The notes under the pieces: model-generated
The model's database searches: none
Told to the model about the DNA's origin: nothing
Seen by the model: the letters and a program-made list of their open reading frames with translations, nothing else
Program-made: the position numbers and the translations under genes
DNA from: Hyphomonadaceae bacterium
GTDB lineage: Bacteria > Pseudomonadota > Alphaproteobacteria > Caulobacterales > Aquidulcibacteraceae
Direction: 5' to 3'
NCBI GenBank assembly: GCA_016791445.1
Contig: JAEUMP010000012.1
Coordinates: 38,949 to 102,948 of the forward strand
DNA: 64,000 bases
In this document: positions 36,637 to 45,108 of the stretch, one piece after another
Layout of the letters: the number at the start of each line of letters is the position of its first letter
Position numbering within the stretch: position 1 is the first letter of the stretch

Positions 36637-37935
36637 ATGACGCTGTCGAGTGAAACGTCCCGTCTCGCCACCAGTGATGCTCTGCGAGCCAACCTCGGCC
36701 TCAACGCGCGCGTGGCGACTGCCGTGTGTGCTTGCGCCCTGTTGCTGGCTTGGGTGGACCTGAATGTCCTGCTCGTCTGGCTAGCACTTGTGGCATTCCA
36801 AGATTTCGTCTTCGCGCCATGGGTCCAGCGACACTGGGTGCTTCCAGTGGAAATTCAAGATCCCAAAAGGGCAGACGACGCGGCGCTCATAACGCTCATA
36901 ACCGGAACGATCATCTATAGCGCGCTGGCCCCGATCGCCTGGTTTCTCGGTGGGGAAGTCGGGCGAATATTGGCGGTGCTCTGGATGTTTTCGAGCATCT
37001 TGCACTCAGTGGCCTACTATGGGCATCGCCGACGCGCCATGATCGTGACGGCCGCCCCCCACCTGACTTTAATGGTGCTCCTTCCTACACTCACCGGCGG
37101 CTTCAACTGGTCGAGCGTGGCGACCAGCATCGTGATGCTCCAAATCGTCGCCATCAGCGCTGCGGCATTCCTTCAACGACGATCTATGCTGGACAAGGTG
37201 AACCGGTATCGAAAGGCCAAGGAAGAAGCAGACGAAGCAAACTCTGCGAAGTCTCGCTTCCTCGCGGTCGTGAGTCACGAACTCCGCACGCCAATAAACG
37301 CCATTATCGGATACGCTGACCTTATTCGTGAAGATATGTCGGAACGCGGCGAATTGGCTGGTGTTGAGGACGCCACAAAGATCGCAACCGCCGCGCAGCG
37401 ACTGAAAGAACTCGTGGATGATGTCCTCGACATGTCAAACTTGGAGGCAAAGTCGGTGTCCGCGACAGTCGTGGAAACAAACGTGGAAAATCTCATACTT
37501 GAAGTGGTGAACGACGCAAAGGAGATGATCGCCGAACGGCACAATTCGGTTCGAGTCAGTGTCGCATCCGATATCAACACCATAGAAACTGACCCCGCTC
37601 ACCTGCGCCGCTGCCTCAAGATCCTCTTGTCGAACGCCTGCAAATTCACGTACGAAGGCATTGTCACGGTGTCCGCTCAAAGAGTGTCTAGGGGCGGTGC
37701 GTCATCGATTTGCATTTCCGTTTCCGACACGGGCATTGGAATGGACGCCCCGCAACTTGAAAAAGCTTTCGCGCCGTTCACCCAAGGGGACGATTCAACA
37801 ACCCGTAAGTTCGGTGGGACCGGACTGGGCCTTGCCATTGCAAAACACCTATCAACCCTGCTCAAGGGCGACATCGAAGTGACAAGCAGGTCGGGCGCTG
37901 GAACCACATTTTCGCTCGCTTTGCCCGGGCACTAG
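36637..37935 (+). CDS. membrane sensor histidine kinase
   Basis: 432 residues from ATG 36637 (ATG 36571 is possible; GGGG at 36627 favours the later one). Residues about 20-190 are several membrane helices (VATAVCACALLLAWVDLNVL; LITLITGTIIYSALAPIAWF; ILAVLWMFSSILHSVAYY), forming a membrane sensor domain. The kinase core follows: FLAVVSHELRTPINAIIGY (phosphorylated His), LLSNACKFT (N box), SDTGIGM (G1) and KFGGTGLGLAIAK (G2). No response regulator lies next to it, so it is an orphan kinase. Signal unknown. Confidence 0.88.
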   Translation: MTLSSETSRLATSDALRANLGLNARVATAVCACALLLAWVDLNVLLVWLALVAFQDFVFAPWVQRHWVLPVEIQDPKRADDAALITLITGTIIYSALAPIAWFLGGEVGRILAVLWMFSSILHSVAYYGHRRRAMIVTAAPHLTLMVLLPTLTGGFNWSSVATSIVMLQIVAISAAAFLQRRSMLDKVNRYRKAKEEADEANSAKSRFLAVVSHELRTPINAIIGYADLIREDMSERGELAGVEDATKIATAAQRLKELVDDVLDMSNLEAKSVSATVVETNVENLILEVVNDAKEMIAERHNSVRVSVASDINTIETDPAHLRRCLKILLSNACKFTYEGIVTVSAQRVSRGGASSICISVSDTGIGMDAPQLEKAFAPFTQGDDSTTRKFGGTGLGLAIAKHLSTLLKGDIEVTSRSGAGTTFSLALPGH

Positions 37936-38103
37936 ATTACCGGTCCGAACAGCTCAGCCCATCGAGCCGGTGCCACGGAAAATCCACATACGGCGCGTCC
38001 GATTGTGACAGACGGCGTGGTTGATCAACATCTGCCTTCCCGCCTGCCCGCTCAATCAGGCGGCAGATCGCCGAAATGCGACGTTCAAGCCTGCGCTCGA
38101 GCT

Positions 38104-38622
38104 TTAGTTCTTCCGCTCAAAGTAGCGCAAAGCTTCGAGCGCGACGCGATCAACAAAGGGCTGTTTTGCCTTCTGGTATTCGGGCTTCAGAGTCCCGTCC
38201 GCAAAACTCAAGTTGGTCTTGAGGGCGGCGTACCGCGCCGCGATGTCAGGTTTCATGATCAGAAAATCACGAAAGGCAAGATGTCTTCTGATCTGGAACG
38301 AGCCAGCAAGGTAGGCATGAAGGTGGAATGCGACCGTCTCGTCAGTTGGCTTTTTGTTGAAATACCTGCGGCCCGGGATCCCATACTCCCCGCGAGCTTC
38401 GTAGCCCCACTTTTCGAGGCGCTCCGTGCATTCGTCGACGGCCTGCAGCGACACCGCCTCCATGAGAATATCAATAATTGGCTTCGCCTGAAGATTGGGG
38501 ATGGCGGTGCTCCCGATGTGATGCAGCATGCACGTTGCGCAGCCCATCAAGTCAGCAATCAGCCTCGCCTCATTCTCGTAGATCCCCGCCCAGAGAGGAT
38601 CGTGCGGCACTAGGCGTTTCAT
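38104..38622 (-). CDS. GrpB/UPF0157-family protein
   Basis: 172 residues from ATG 38622. It carries the family marks LHHIGSTAIPNLQAKPIIDI (nucleotidyltransferase-like core with the Asp pair), KWGYEARGEYGIPGRRYF and VAFHLHAYLAGS. GrpB proteins are nucleotidyltransferase-fold proteins of unknown substrate. Stands alone between the kinase and a membrane protein gene, transcribed away from the latter. Confidence 0.85.
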   Translation of the reverse strand: MKRLVPHDPLWAGIYENEARLIADLMGCATCMLHHIGSTAIPNLQAKPIIDILMEAVSLQAVDECTERLEKWGYEARGEYGIPGRRYFNKKPTDETVAFHLHAYLAGSFQIRRHLAFRDFLIMKPDIAARYAALKTNLSFADGTLKPEYQKAKQPFVDRVALEALRYFERKN

Positions 38623-38752
38623 AGGTTGGGCGTGTACCCGAGTGACCGTCGTGCTTCAATCAAGCCGTTCGTGCCTGACGGGCCAAGTAGGCTTGGTCTC
38701 GCCGGAAGGCGACCTTCACTTGTCCTGCCTCGCTGTCCCGGCTCGCACCCGC

Positions 38753-38887
38753 ATGGGGTGGCCGTCATTGCTGCTCTGGCTGTCGTTTCTGATCGTGGGC
38801 TTCGATGCCTATATCGCCCACAATCCACAGCGGCGTTATACGATGCCCCCACGCCTCCAGGAGCCAACACTAGGACCCCGTCTATGA
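38753..38887 (+). CDS. possible small membrane peptide overlapping the next gene (ATGA)
   Basis: A 44-residue frame from ATG 38753 with one transmembrane segment (SLLLWLSFLIVGFDAYIAHN). Its stop overlaps the next gene's start as ATGA, the usual sign of translational coupling. An upstream GTG (38642) would make it 81 residues. No ribosome site is clear. It could equally be a leader frame by chance. Confidence 0.3.
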   Translation: MGWPSLLLWLSFLIVGFDAYIAHNPQRRYTMPPRLQEPTLGPRL

Positions 38888-39696
38888 AGCAAAGCCAATT
38901 CGACCGGATATTCTCCGTCGGCACGTCGCTCCTCGGCATCGCTGTAGGCCTCGGCGTAGGCTACCTCGGCTTGTCCATAGCGCTCGGACCGAAAGCGGAT
39001 AATTCTGGTTGGATTCTGGTCGTAGCTTTTTTCATCGCTTCGATTTTTTGCGTGCTTTACTTCTGGAAGCAGCTCCGAAAGGACTTGAAGCCGCCTGCAG
39101 TCCGCCGGAGCGCTCCTTCTCGACTGTTGGAGGTGTGGGCCGATGACATCGCATCACTCCAAACGCACATTGATAGCCTCGCAAAGATTGGGCTGAGCAT
39201 GGCGCCTGGCTTGACGATCACGGACCTTCTGGAACACTTGGATCGTGATTGGTATGCGCGGGACCCTTACGGACATATTCTCACTGTGTATGCAGGTGGA
39301 GTATGTGATCGCGGCTGGGAGTTCGATTTCGAAGCGCTCTCAGGTCCCGGAGACTATGCAGACGCCTTCCGCCCTCTCGTCCGCATAAGCGGACAGCCGG
39401 ATCTTGTGACCGACCTGTCTGACAACTTCGACATCCGGAAGCAGTCGTGTGTGGTCACCTACAAAATCAAGGGAGAGCAGCGCAGGCTGACCGCGCGCAT
39501 CAACAATGACTGGGTCGACGAAAAAGTTCTTTCCGCGTTTCTCAAGGACCCGGAAGAAAACTCTGGAAGTGCCGCGCGATTTTGCCTTGCCGAAACTGAG
39601 GGAAACTTTACGGTTTTCTTTCTCACCGACGCTGAAGTGGCGGCGGTCAACGCCCTTCGTCCAGACACGTTTTCCCAACAACACTCCTCCCATTAA
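38884..39696 (+). CDS. two-TM membrane protein of unknown function
   Basis: 270 residues from ATG 38884; the frame extends upstream but without protein-like sequence. Two transmembrane segments lie at about 10-32 (SLLGIAVGLGVGYLGLSIAL) and 40-60 (WILVVAFFIASIFCVLYFW). A soluble C-terminal part of about 200 residues follows, with mixed alpha/beta content (WADDIASLQTHIDSLAKIG; DRDWYARDPYGHILTVYAGG). I do not recognise the family. Confidence 0.6.
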   Translation: MKQSQFDRIFSVGTSLLGIAVGLGVGYLGLSIALGPKADNSGWILVVAFFIASIFCVLYFWKQLRKDLKPPAVRRSAPSRLLEVWADDIASLQTHIDSLAKIGLSMAPGLTITDLLEHLDRDWYARDPYGHILTVYAGGVCDRGWEFDFEALSGPGDYADAFRPLVRISGQPDLVTDLSDNFDIRKQSCVVTYKIKGEQRRLTARINNDWVDEKVLSAFLKDPEENSGSAARFCLAETEGNFTVFFLTDAEVAAVNALRPDTFSQQHSSH

Positions 39697-40057
39697 CTGA
39701 GTGAAAGCGCGGTTTGATGGTTGACCATCGCCGCGAGCAGGAATGCTGAGGGGCTGACCGGCGCGAATGGGCCAGAGGCAGTCGCCGGCAACGTTTACCC
39801 CCTCCGGCAGCCAACCGCCCCTTCCCTGCCGCTCGCAACGAACGAGACATCCCAGTCGCGGACTGTGGATTGGTAGCGCCCGATAGCGGCGTTCCGGCCC
39901 AGATTTTTCAACGACCACGGTCTCACGGGGACGGACTTGGCGGTCCCCTGAGGGTCGACTTCGCGCCGGAGGGCGCATCACTGGAATCCCTTCCGCATCT
40001 GTTGTGAAGATGCGGAATCCGTCTCGTCGGGAATGCGTCGGCGACGCTCGCCCGACG
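39697..40057. other. 361-bp spacer with a dispersed repeat copy
   Basis: No gene. Contains repeat copy R1 (39764-39855), which is related to sequences at 44785-44880 and 58604-58700. The flanking genes are convergent, so it may hold terminators for both. Confidence 0.5.
39764..39855. repeat. dispersed intergenic repeat, copy R1
   Basis: Core CCGGCAGCCAA...CGCCCCTTCC...CGAGACATCCCA, aligning by eye with copies R2 and R3. It lies between convergent genes. The short GC-rich arms around the core can pair, so it could be a REP-like structured element. Confidence 0.55.
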
Positions 40058-40543
40058 TCAACGCGCCACGATGTCACGGTGCATGGGCGCCAGCTTGGCA
40101 AGCAGCTTGTTCTGCATTGCAAACGGTACGCGCTCAGCGTCCATCGCTTCACGGAGATGTTCGACCAGCACGTTGAAGTCGCGCGTCTGCACGCCCATGT
40201 CGGCGTGTGCGTCAGCCATCGTACGGCCCGTATAGGTGCATGGCCCGCCGGCCAGATAGCAAATTTGTTCACGCAGCGTGCGACGCAAGCGGGTCAGATC
40301 GCGATTGATAAATATTTCCGCGATACGAGGATCCGAGACTGATCTATCGACAAGTCGGTCCACAATCCGCCTGATCCCCGCCTGCCCGTTGAGAGCGTCG
40401 AAAACAGCCAACCCTTTGATCGGTGCAGCGCCAGCATTGGTGTTGGACATTTCGTAAGGCGCGACGGGCTGTTCTTCGGCAAAGACCGGGATGGGCGCGA
40501 ACACAACAGCACATAGTATCGAAACGCCAGCGCACAACTTCAT
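40058..40543 (-). CDS. group 1 truncated haemoglobin, exported
   Basis: 161 residues from ATG 40543. The signal peptide (KLCAGVSILCAVVFAPIPVFA) is followed by a 2-on-2 globin: FDALNGQAGIRRIVDRLVDR, DLTRLRRTLREQICYLAGG and MADAHADMGVQTRDFNVLVE (proximal His in AHADMG). Group 1 truncated globins bind NO or O2; an exported one is unusual but known in this gene context. It follows the DUF3034 gene directly with 1 bp between them, so they form one operon. Confidence 0.8.
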   Translation of the reverse strand: MKLCAGVSILCAVVFAPIPVFAEEQPVAPYEMSNTNAGAAPIKGLAVFDALNGQAGIRRIVDRLVDRSVSDPRIAEIFINRDLTRLRRTLREQICYLAGGPCTYTGRTMADAHADMGVQTRDFNVLVEHLREAMDAERVPFAMQNKLLAKLAPMHRDIVAR

Positions 40544-40544
40544 G

Positions 40545-41447
40545 TTAGAACCCGACCTGAAGCGAAAAGTATGCACCGTGCTGGTTCCGACGCGTGGCGA
40601 TGTCTCCCAGGTCGACATACGCCATGGTCGCCGTCAGGTTTCGGGTGATGGCGTATGCAGCGAACAGGTCGACGGCGTCGTTCTCCTTGGCGAATCCGAG
40701 ATTGTCCGGCTTCGAACGGTATTCGACACCAGCGATCAGGCGCTTTGAAAACATGTACGCAGCCGTGAACTCCGCCTGCATCGAGTAGTCATCGTTGCGA
40801 TCACCGCCGAAGCCCAAGAGCCCCGTCTGGTTGGCCTGCGTGTAACGCAACGTGCCGTTCAGAAGCAGACTTTGTGCAAGCAAGACCTTCGTCGCGGACG
40901 CGAAGTAGTCGACTCCCTTGTCCTTCTTGCCGCCGACCGCGCGGATGACATCGGTGCGGTTGTTTTTCTTGTACTGGAAGCCGATCGCCACCTGCGGCAT
41001 CAGCCGGTCCTGATCGTACACGGCATCGCCCAGAATCCGCACCTTGGCGGAAATCACGTCCTGCTCGAAGGTAAAGCCGTCGCCTAGCCCCAGGGCCGTG
41101 CCCGTCGATCCGGTGTCGAACTGCTGGCGCGCATAGGACACCTCGACGCGATCGTAGAAACCGATCGCTGCGCCCGCTGCCCGGAACTCATAATCCTGCA
41201 ACGGCACATAAGTGGCGAACGCCGATGCGCCGATCCCATCTTCAGTCTCATTGCCGGTAATGAGCGCCCAGGTCGCCAGCCCCCCGCCCCCGGAGCCCTC
41301 GATCGAGGAAACGCCGCGCGTCAGCAGAAGCTTGCCGCCATTGGCGAGCGGCTTGGCGTGCGCTTCCGTCGCAATCGCCAAGCCCGCGATGACCACCGGC
41401 GCCGCAAGGGACAGGCGCGCAAAACAGGTGCCGGCATAGTTGCCCAT
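40545..41447 (-). CDS. DUF3034-family outer-membrane-like protein
   Basis: 300 residues from ATG 41447, which opens a signal peptide (LSLAAPVVIAGLAIATEAHA). The mature part is a chain of amphipathic strands alternating with short turns, ending in QHGAYFSLQVGF with a C-terminal Phe, as in outer-membrane beta barrels. This matches DUF3034 proteins. Divergent from the cupredoxin/EAL genes and in one operon with the globin. Presumed outer-membrane pore or scaffold; ligand unknown. Confidence 0.75.
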   Translation of the reverse strand: MGNYAGTCFARLSLAAPVVIAGLAIATEAHAKPLANGGKLLLTRGVSSIEGSGGGGLATWALITGNETEDGIGASAFATYVPLQDYEFRAAGAAIGFYDRVEVSYARQQFDTGSTGTALGLGDGFTFEQDVISAKVRILGDAVYDQDRLMPQVAIGFQYKKNNRTDVIRAVGGKKDKGVDYFASATKVLLAQSLLLNGTLRYTQANQTGLLGFGGDRNDDYSMQAEFTAAYMFSKRLIAGVEYRSKPDNLGFAKENDAVDLFAAYAITRNLTATMAYVDLGDIATRRNQHGAYFSLQVGF

Positions 41448-41548
41448 AGAGATCACGCAGTGGGCGAATTGACTTAACGAAGATTTACCATGGCACAATT
41501 TGGGGCGTCGTTTACGAGACCTTATTCGCTGGGTCATACGATCGGCAT

Positions 41549-42169
41549 ATGTACCGCGCGCTTATTTTGGCCGTGACGCTTGCTTGGGCTGGCGTGGCCC
41601 ACGCCTCTGATCTCTCCGTAGTGGTGCGCACGCGCGCCGGCGCGCCCGTCGAAAACGCGGTCGTGACGTTCAAGCCTGCGGCAGGTGTTCCAACTGGCCC
41701 GATCCGCTTCGAATGGCCTATGCGGCTCACGCAACGCAACATCACGTTCGATCCACAAGTCCTGATCGTCCCGGTTGGCGCGGAAGTCGCATTTCCCAAT
41801 TTCGACAGCGTGCGCCACCACGTCTACTCCTTCTCCCCCGGAAACCGCTTCGAGCTGCGCCTGTTCGGCCGCGACGAGACGCGATCCTACCGCTTCACGA
41901 AGACCGGGGTCGCCGCCGTCGGTTGCAACATTCATGACCGCATGTCGGCCTTCATCGTTGTCGTCGACACCCCCTACGCCATGAAGACCGGTGCAGATGG
42001 CCGCGCCACGCTGCCGGGCGCTTCCGGCGCAGGTGTGCTAACGGTATGGCGCCAGGATGTGCGTTCGCCTTCGAACACGATAACGCGCCCGATCGCCGAG
42101 ACGCGCACAGCCGCAGGCGAAGTGGTCGTGGTGGATCTCCGCGCTGCGCCTACCAGCCACGCACACTGA
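41549..42169 (+). CDS. cupredoxin-like (methylamine-utilisation-type) protein
   Basis: 206 residues from ATG 41549. The signal peptide runs to about residue 19 (LAVTLAWAGVAHA). The cupredoxin core has FPNFDSVRHHVYSF (first His ligand) and GVAAVGCNIHDRMSAFIVVV (Cys, His, Met ligands), so a type 1 copper site is likely. Commonly annotated as methylamine utilisation protein, but no methylamine dehydrogenase genes are here. Next to the EAL gene (10 bp gap), it may feed redox or copper state to that sensor (inference). Confidence 0.8.
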   Translation: MYRALILAVTLAWAGVAHASDLSVVVRTRAGAPVENAVVTFKPAAGVPTGPIRFEWPMRLTQRNITFDPQVLIVPVGAEVAFPNFDSVRHHVYSFSPGNRFELRLFGRDETRSYRFTKTGVAAVGCNIHDRMSAFIVVVDTPYAMKTGADGRATLPGASGAGVLTVWRQDVRSPSNTITRPIAETRTAAGEVVVVDLRAAPTSHAH

Positions 42170-42179
42170 ACCCGGGCGA

Positions 42180-44522
42180 ATGTTCACGCGCCTTCAGACA
42201 AAGCTCGCCGTCCTGTTTGCGAGCCTCTTCAGCGTCACGCTGCTGCTCGGCGGTATCGCCGTCTATGCGGCGATATCCGATAACGCGACGCGCATGGTGC
42301 GCCGCGAACTTGAAGTCAGCGGCGTCGTTTTCGATCGGGTGTGGGAACTGCGCGCAACCCAGCTGCGTGATGGGGCGAATCTTCTCGCACGCGACTTCGG
42401 CTTCCGCGAAGCCTTCGCGACACGCGACGACGCCACGATCCGCTCCGCCCTCGACAACCTGCGCGACCGCCTCGGCCTCCACCGCGCCTTCATCGTCGGC
42501 GTGGACGGCGCCATCACCGGGCTCGACGTCACACTCGACGACGCACAAGCGCTGGCGCTGTGGAGTGCGCTGGATAGCGCGGAAAATGCGGCGGGTGTTC
42601 TCGAAATCGACAGCATGACATACCAAGCCATCTCCGCGCCGATCCTCAGCCCGATACTCAGCGGGTGGGTGGTGTTCGCCACGCGGCTCGACGACGCGGA
42701 AATGAAGCGCCTTGAAGCGCTCTCAGCGATTCCGCTTGAGGCCGTCGTCCTGCGGCGCGATGGCTACGGCACCTGGTCGGCGGGACAGCGGGAAGCGACG
42801 TCGGCGGCGGCGCACAGGTTTTCGCTGTTCATCGAGTCATCCCTCGAGACTGCCGCCGGCAAACCGCGCGAACTGGACGGCGCGGACGGCCGCGCCATCG
42901 CCGTCGTGAAGCCGCTCGCGGGCCTCGGCGAAGGAGCGCAGGCGGCGCTTCTCCTACGCTATCCGCTGGCCAAAGCGCTGGCGCCGTATCAGCCCCTCTT
43001 CCTAATGGTGATCGCGATCGGCGTGTTCGGGGTGGCGTTGGCAATAGCCGGCAGCTGGATGCTAGCGCGCAGCCTCACGCGACCGATCCAGGCGCTCGAC
43101 AACGCCGCCTTGCGCCTGCGGGATGGCGAGGACGTCTCTGTCGCGGTCGAGACCCGCGACGAAATCGGTCGCTTGGCGGTGAACTTCAACGCCATGGCCT
43201 CCGGCATCCGTGCGCGCGAAAAGACCATCACACACCTCGCCCTGCACGACGCCGAGACCGATCTCAGAAACCGCCAAGGACTCAAGCAGCTGATAGACGC
43301 CCCTCGCGACCGGCACGCCGGCATCACTGTTGTCGCGGCGCTGGGAGTCGACCGCTTCCACCACGTCCGTTCGGCGATCGGCTACGGGCTCGCCAACAAA
43401 CTGTTGCGCGAAATCGCTGCCCGGCTCACGCGCGCGGCGCCGAACGCACATCTGGGCCGCATCGCCACCAGCATTCTCGGGCTCGTCTATGAGGCGCGCG
43501 ATCTTGATGATGCTCGGGGCTTTGCTGCTGCGCTGCAGTCCACGCTGGCGCAACCGATCCGGCTGGACCGCGACACCATCGATGCGCATCTCACCATTGG
43601 CATCGTCGCGAAGACCACTGGCGAGACGGCCGACACGCTGATCGATCAGGCCAACATCGCGCTCGATCAGGCGCGCGCGGGCCGTAGGAAGATCGCGGTG
43701 TTCGACAGCGCAGCTTACGGAGATCCGGCCCGCAACCTTTCGCTGACCAGCGAGATGATGACCTCTATCGCCAGCGGCGCGATGTCCATCTATCTTCAAC
43801 CCAAATACGACATCCGAAAGGGTGCGGTGACCGGCGCCGAAGCGCTTGTGCGTTGGCGCCATCCCCATCGCGGCATGCTTCCGCCGGACCTCTTCGTCGG
43901 CATGGCGGAGGAAACCGGCCACATCCGCCCGCTGACCGACTGGGTGCTCGCTCAGGCCATCGCAGCGCAGGCCGCTCTACGCGCGCGTGGGCACAACCTG
44001 TCCATGTCGGTGAACATATCGGGTCGCCTGATGGATGACCAGGATTTCGCCGACAACGCAATCGACGCCATCACCGCCGCCGGCGCCGAAATCTGCATGG
44101 AAATCACCGAGACGGCGGTGATCGAGAGTCCCGATGTGGCCTTGCGCATAATAGATCGCTACGCAGCGGCAGGCATCGCGATCTCCATCGATGACTACGG
44201 CTCCGGTCTTTCGTCGCTCGCCTATCTCAAGCAGATCAGCGCGCACGAGCTGAAGATCGACAAGTCCTTCGTCATGTCACTCGCCGAAGGCCATCGCGAT
44301 GCGCTGCTGGTGAAGTCCACCGTAGATCTCGCACACAGCCTCGGCCTGAAGGTGACCGCCGAAGGCGTCGAGACAGCCGAAGCTCTCGCCATGCTCCAGA
44401 CCATGGGCTGCGACATCGCCCAGGGCTACTTCATTGCCCGCCCGATGCCGCTCGAAGATTTTGCGCGGTTCATGGAGACCGCGGGCCGCGGCAGCGCCGT
44501 CGAGAGTGCGTTGCGAGCGTAA
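42180..44522 (+). CDS. membrane EAL-domain c-di-GMP phosphodiesterase with degenerate GGDEF
   Basis: 780 residues from ATG 42180. TM1 at about 12-32 (VLFASLFSVTLLLGGIAVYA), a periplasmic sensor to about 270, TM2 (LFLMVIAIGVFGVALAIAGS), HAMP, then a GGDEF-like region lacking the GGDEF signature (only DAETDLRNRQGLKQLID remains). Last is an EAL domain with GAEALVRWRHPHRG, LSMSVNISGRLM, SIDDYGSGLSSLAYL and HELKIDKSFVMSL. The EAL catalytic residues appear complete, so it should hydrolyse c-di-GMP. Coupled to the cupredoxin gene. Confidence 0.9.
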   Translation: MFTRLQTKLAVLFASLFSVTLLLGGIAVYAAISDNATRMVRRELEVSGVVFDRVWELRATQLRDGANLLARDFGFREAFATRDDATIRSALDNLRDRLGLHRAFIVGVDGAITGLDVTLDDAQALALWSALDSAENAAGVLEIDSMTYQAISAPILSPILSGWVVFATRLDDAEMKRLEALSAIPLEAVVLRRDGYGTWSAGQREATSAAAHRFSLFIESSLETAAGKPRELDGADGRAIAVVKPLAGLGEGAQAALLLRYPLAKALAPYQPLFLMVIAIGVFGVALAIAGSWMLARSLTRPIQALDNAALRLRDGEDVSVAVETRDEIGRLAVNFNAMASGIRAREKTITHLALHDAETDLRNRQGLKQLIDAPRDRHAGITVVAALGVDRFHHVRSAIGYGLANKLLREIAARLTRAAPNAHLGRIATSILGLVYEARDLDDARGFAAALQSTLAQPIRLDRDTIDAHLTIGIVAKTTGETADTLIDQANIALDQARAGRRKIAVFDSAAYGDPARNLSLTSEMMTSIASGAMSIYLQPKYDIRKGAVTGAEALVRWRHPHRGMLPPDLFVGMAEETGHIRPLTDWVLAQAIAAQAALRARGHNLSMSVNISGRLMDDQDFADNAIDAITAAGAEICMEITETAVIESPDVALRIIDRYAAAGIAISIDDYGSGLSSLAYLKQISAHELKIDKSFVMSLAEGHRDALLVKSTVDLAHSLGLKVTAEGVETAEALAMLQTMGCDIAQGYFIARPMPLEDFARFMETAGRGSAVESALRA

Positions 44523-45108
44523 CCAACCTGTTCGGCCGTCCTATTCCTCTGGCAGCCCCCTATTCAGGGGTGGCCGCGCGCGATGATCAGCTTCCGGGTG
44601 AACCACATAGCGTCGCCTAGGCGTGCGCTTGACCATGCGGAAATAGGCGCAACACGAGTTTCCGCTCTCGCATGCCGGTCTCTACCCGCAAGAGCTCAAA
44701 TCGCCCGAAATCAAAAGCGCGACATCCGGTGCGCAGTGTCCGCGTCAAGTATGAATCGGACGCTTCGCAAACATGCGCAAGCGGCGGAAACGGGCCAGTA
44801 ACGATCGACCGAAATCATTTTGCCGGCCGGTAGCCAAGAGCCCCTTCCCGGCCATTCGTAACGGGCGAGAGATCCCAACAGCGGTCATTGGCGCATGCTG
44901 GCCGGAAAGCGGACATTTGCCAGCGTTGGCGCGACCGGCTAAAATTGACGATTGAAGCAATTCGCAAAGCTTGCCGCCCTTCCAAAACAGGTTGCCTTGG
45001 AGAGTTCTAGAGCAGCTCATGACGCCGCCAAGCGCAGCAGCGTTTTCGCGACCGAAGCTTGGGATTGGCGCCAGAGACGTCGTTCTATGGCGCAAGAAGG
45101 ATGGTGAA
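44523..45108. other. 586-bp spacer before the retron-like locus
   Basis: No gene. Holds repeat copy R2 and, from about 44930 to 45108, a leader directly upstream of the PRTase gene that could contain a promoter or structured RNA. A TTG at 44971 is in the PRTase frame but lacks a ribosome site. Confidence 0.4.
44785..44880. repeat. dispersed intergenic repeat, copy R2
   Basis: Shares ACGGGCCAGT, TAGCCAAG.GCC, CTTCCCGGCC.TTCGTAAC and GGCGAGAGATCCCAA with copy R3 (58604). GGCCGG...CCGGCC arms can form a hairpin inside it. Followed by AAAGCGGACATTT (44906 on), another recurrent spacer motif. Confidence 0.6.

Noticed and set aside
44971..45108. TTG at 44971 as start of the PRTase gene
   Set aside because: No ribosome site and unlike protein in the first 46 codons; ATG 45109 has AAGGATGG upstream.
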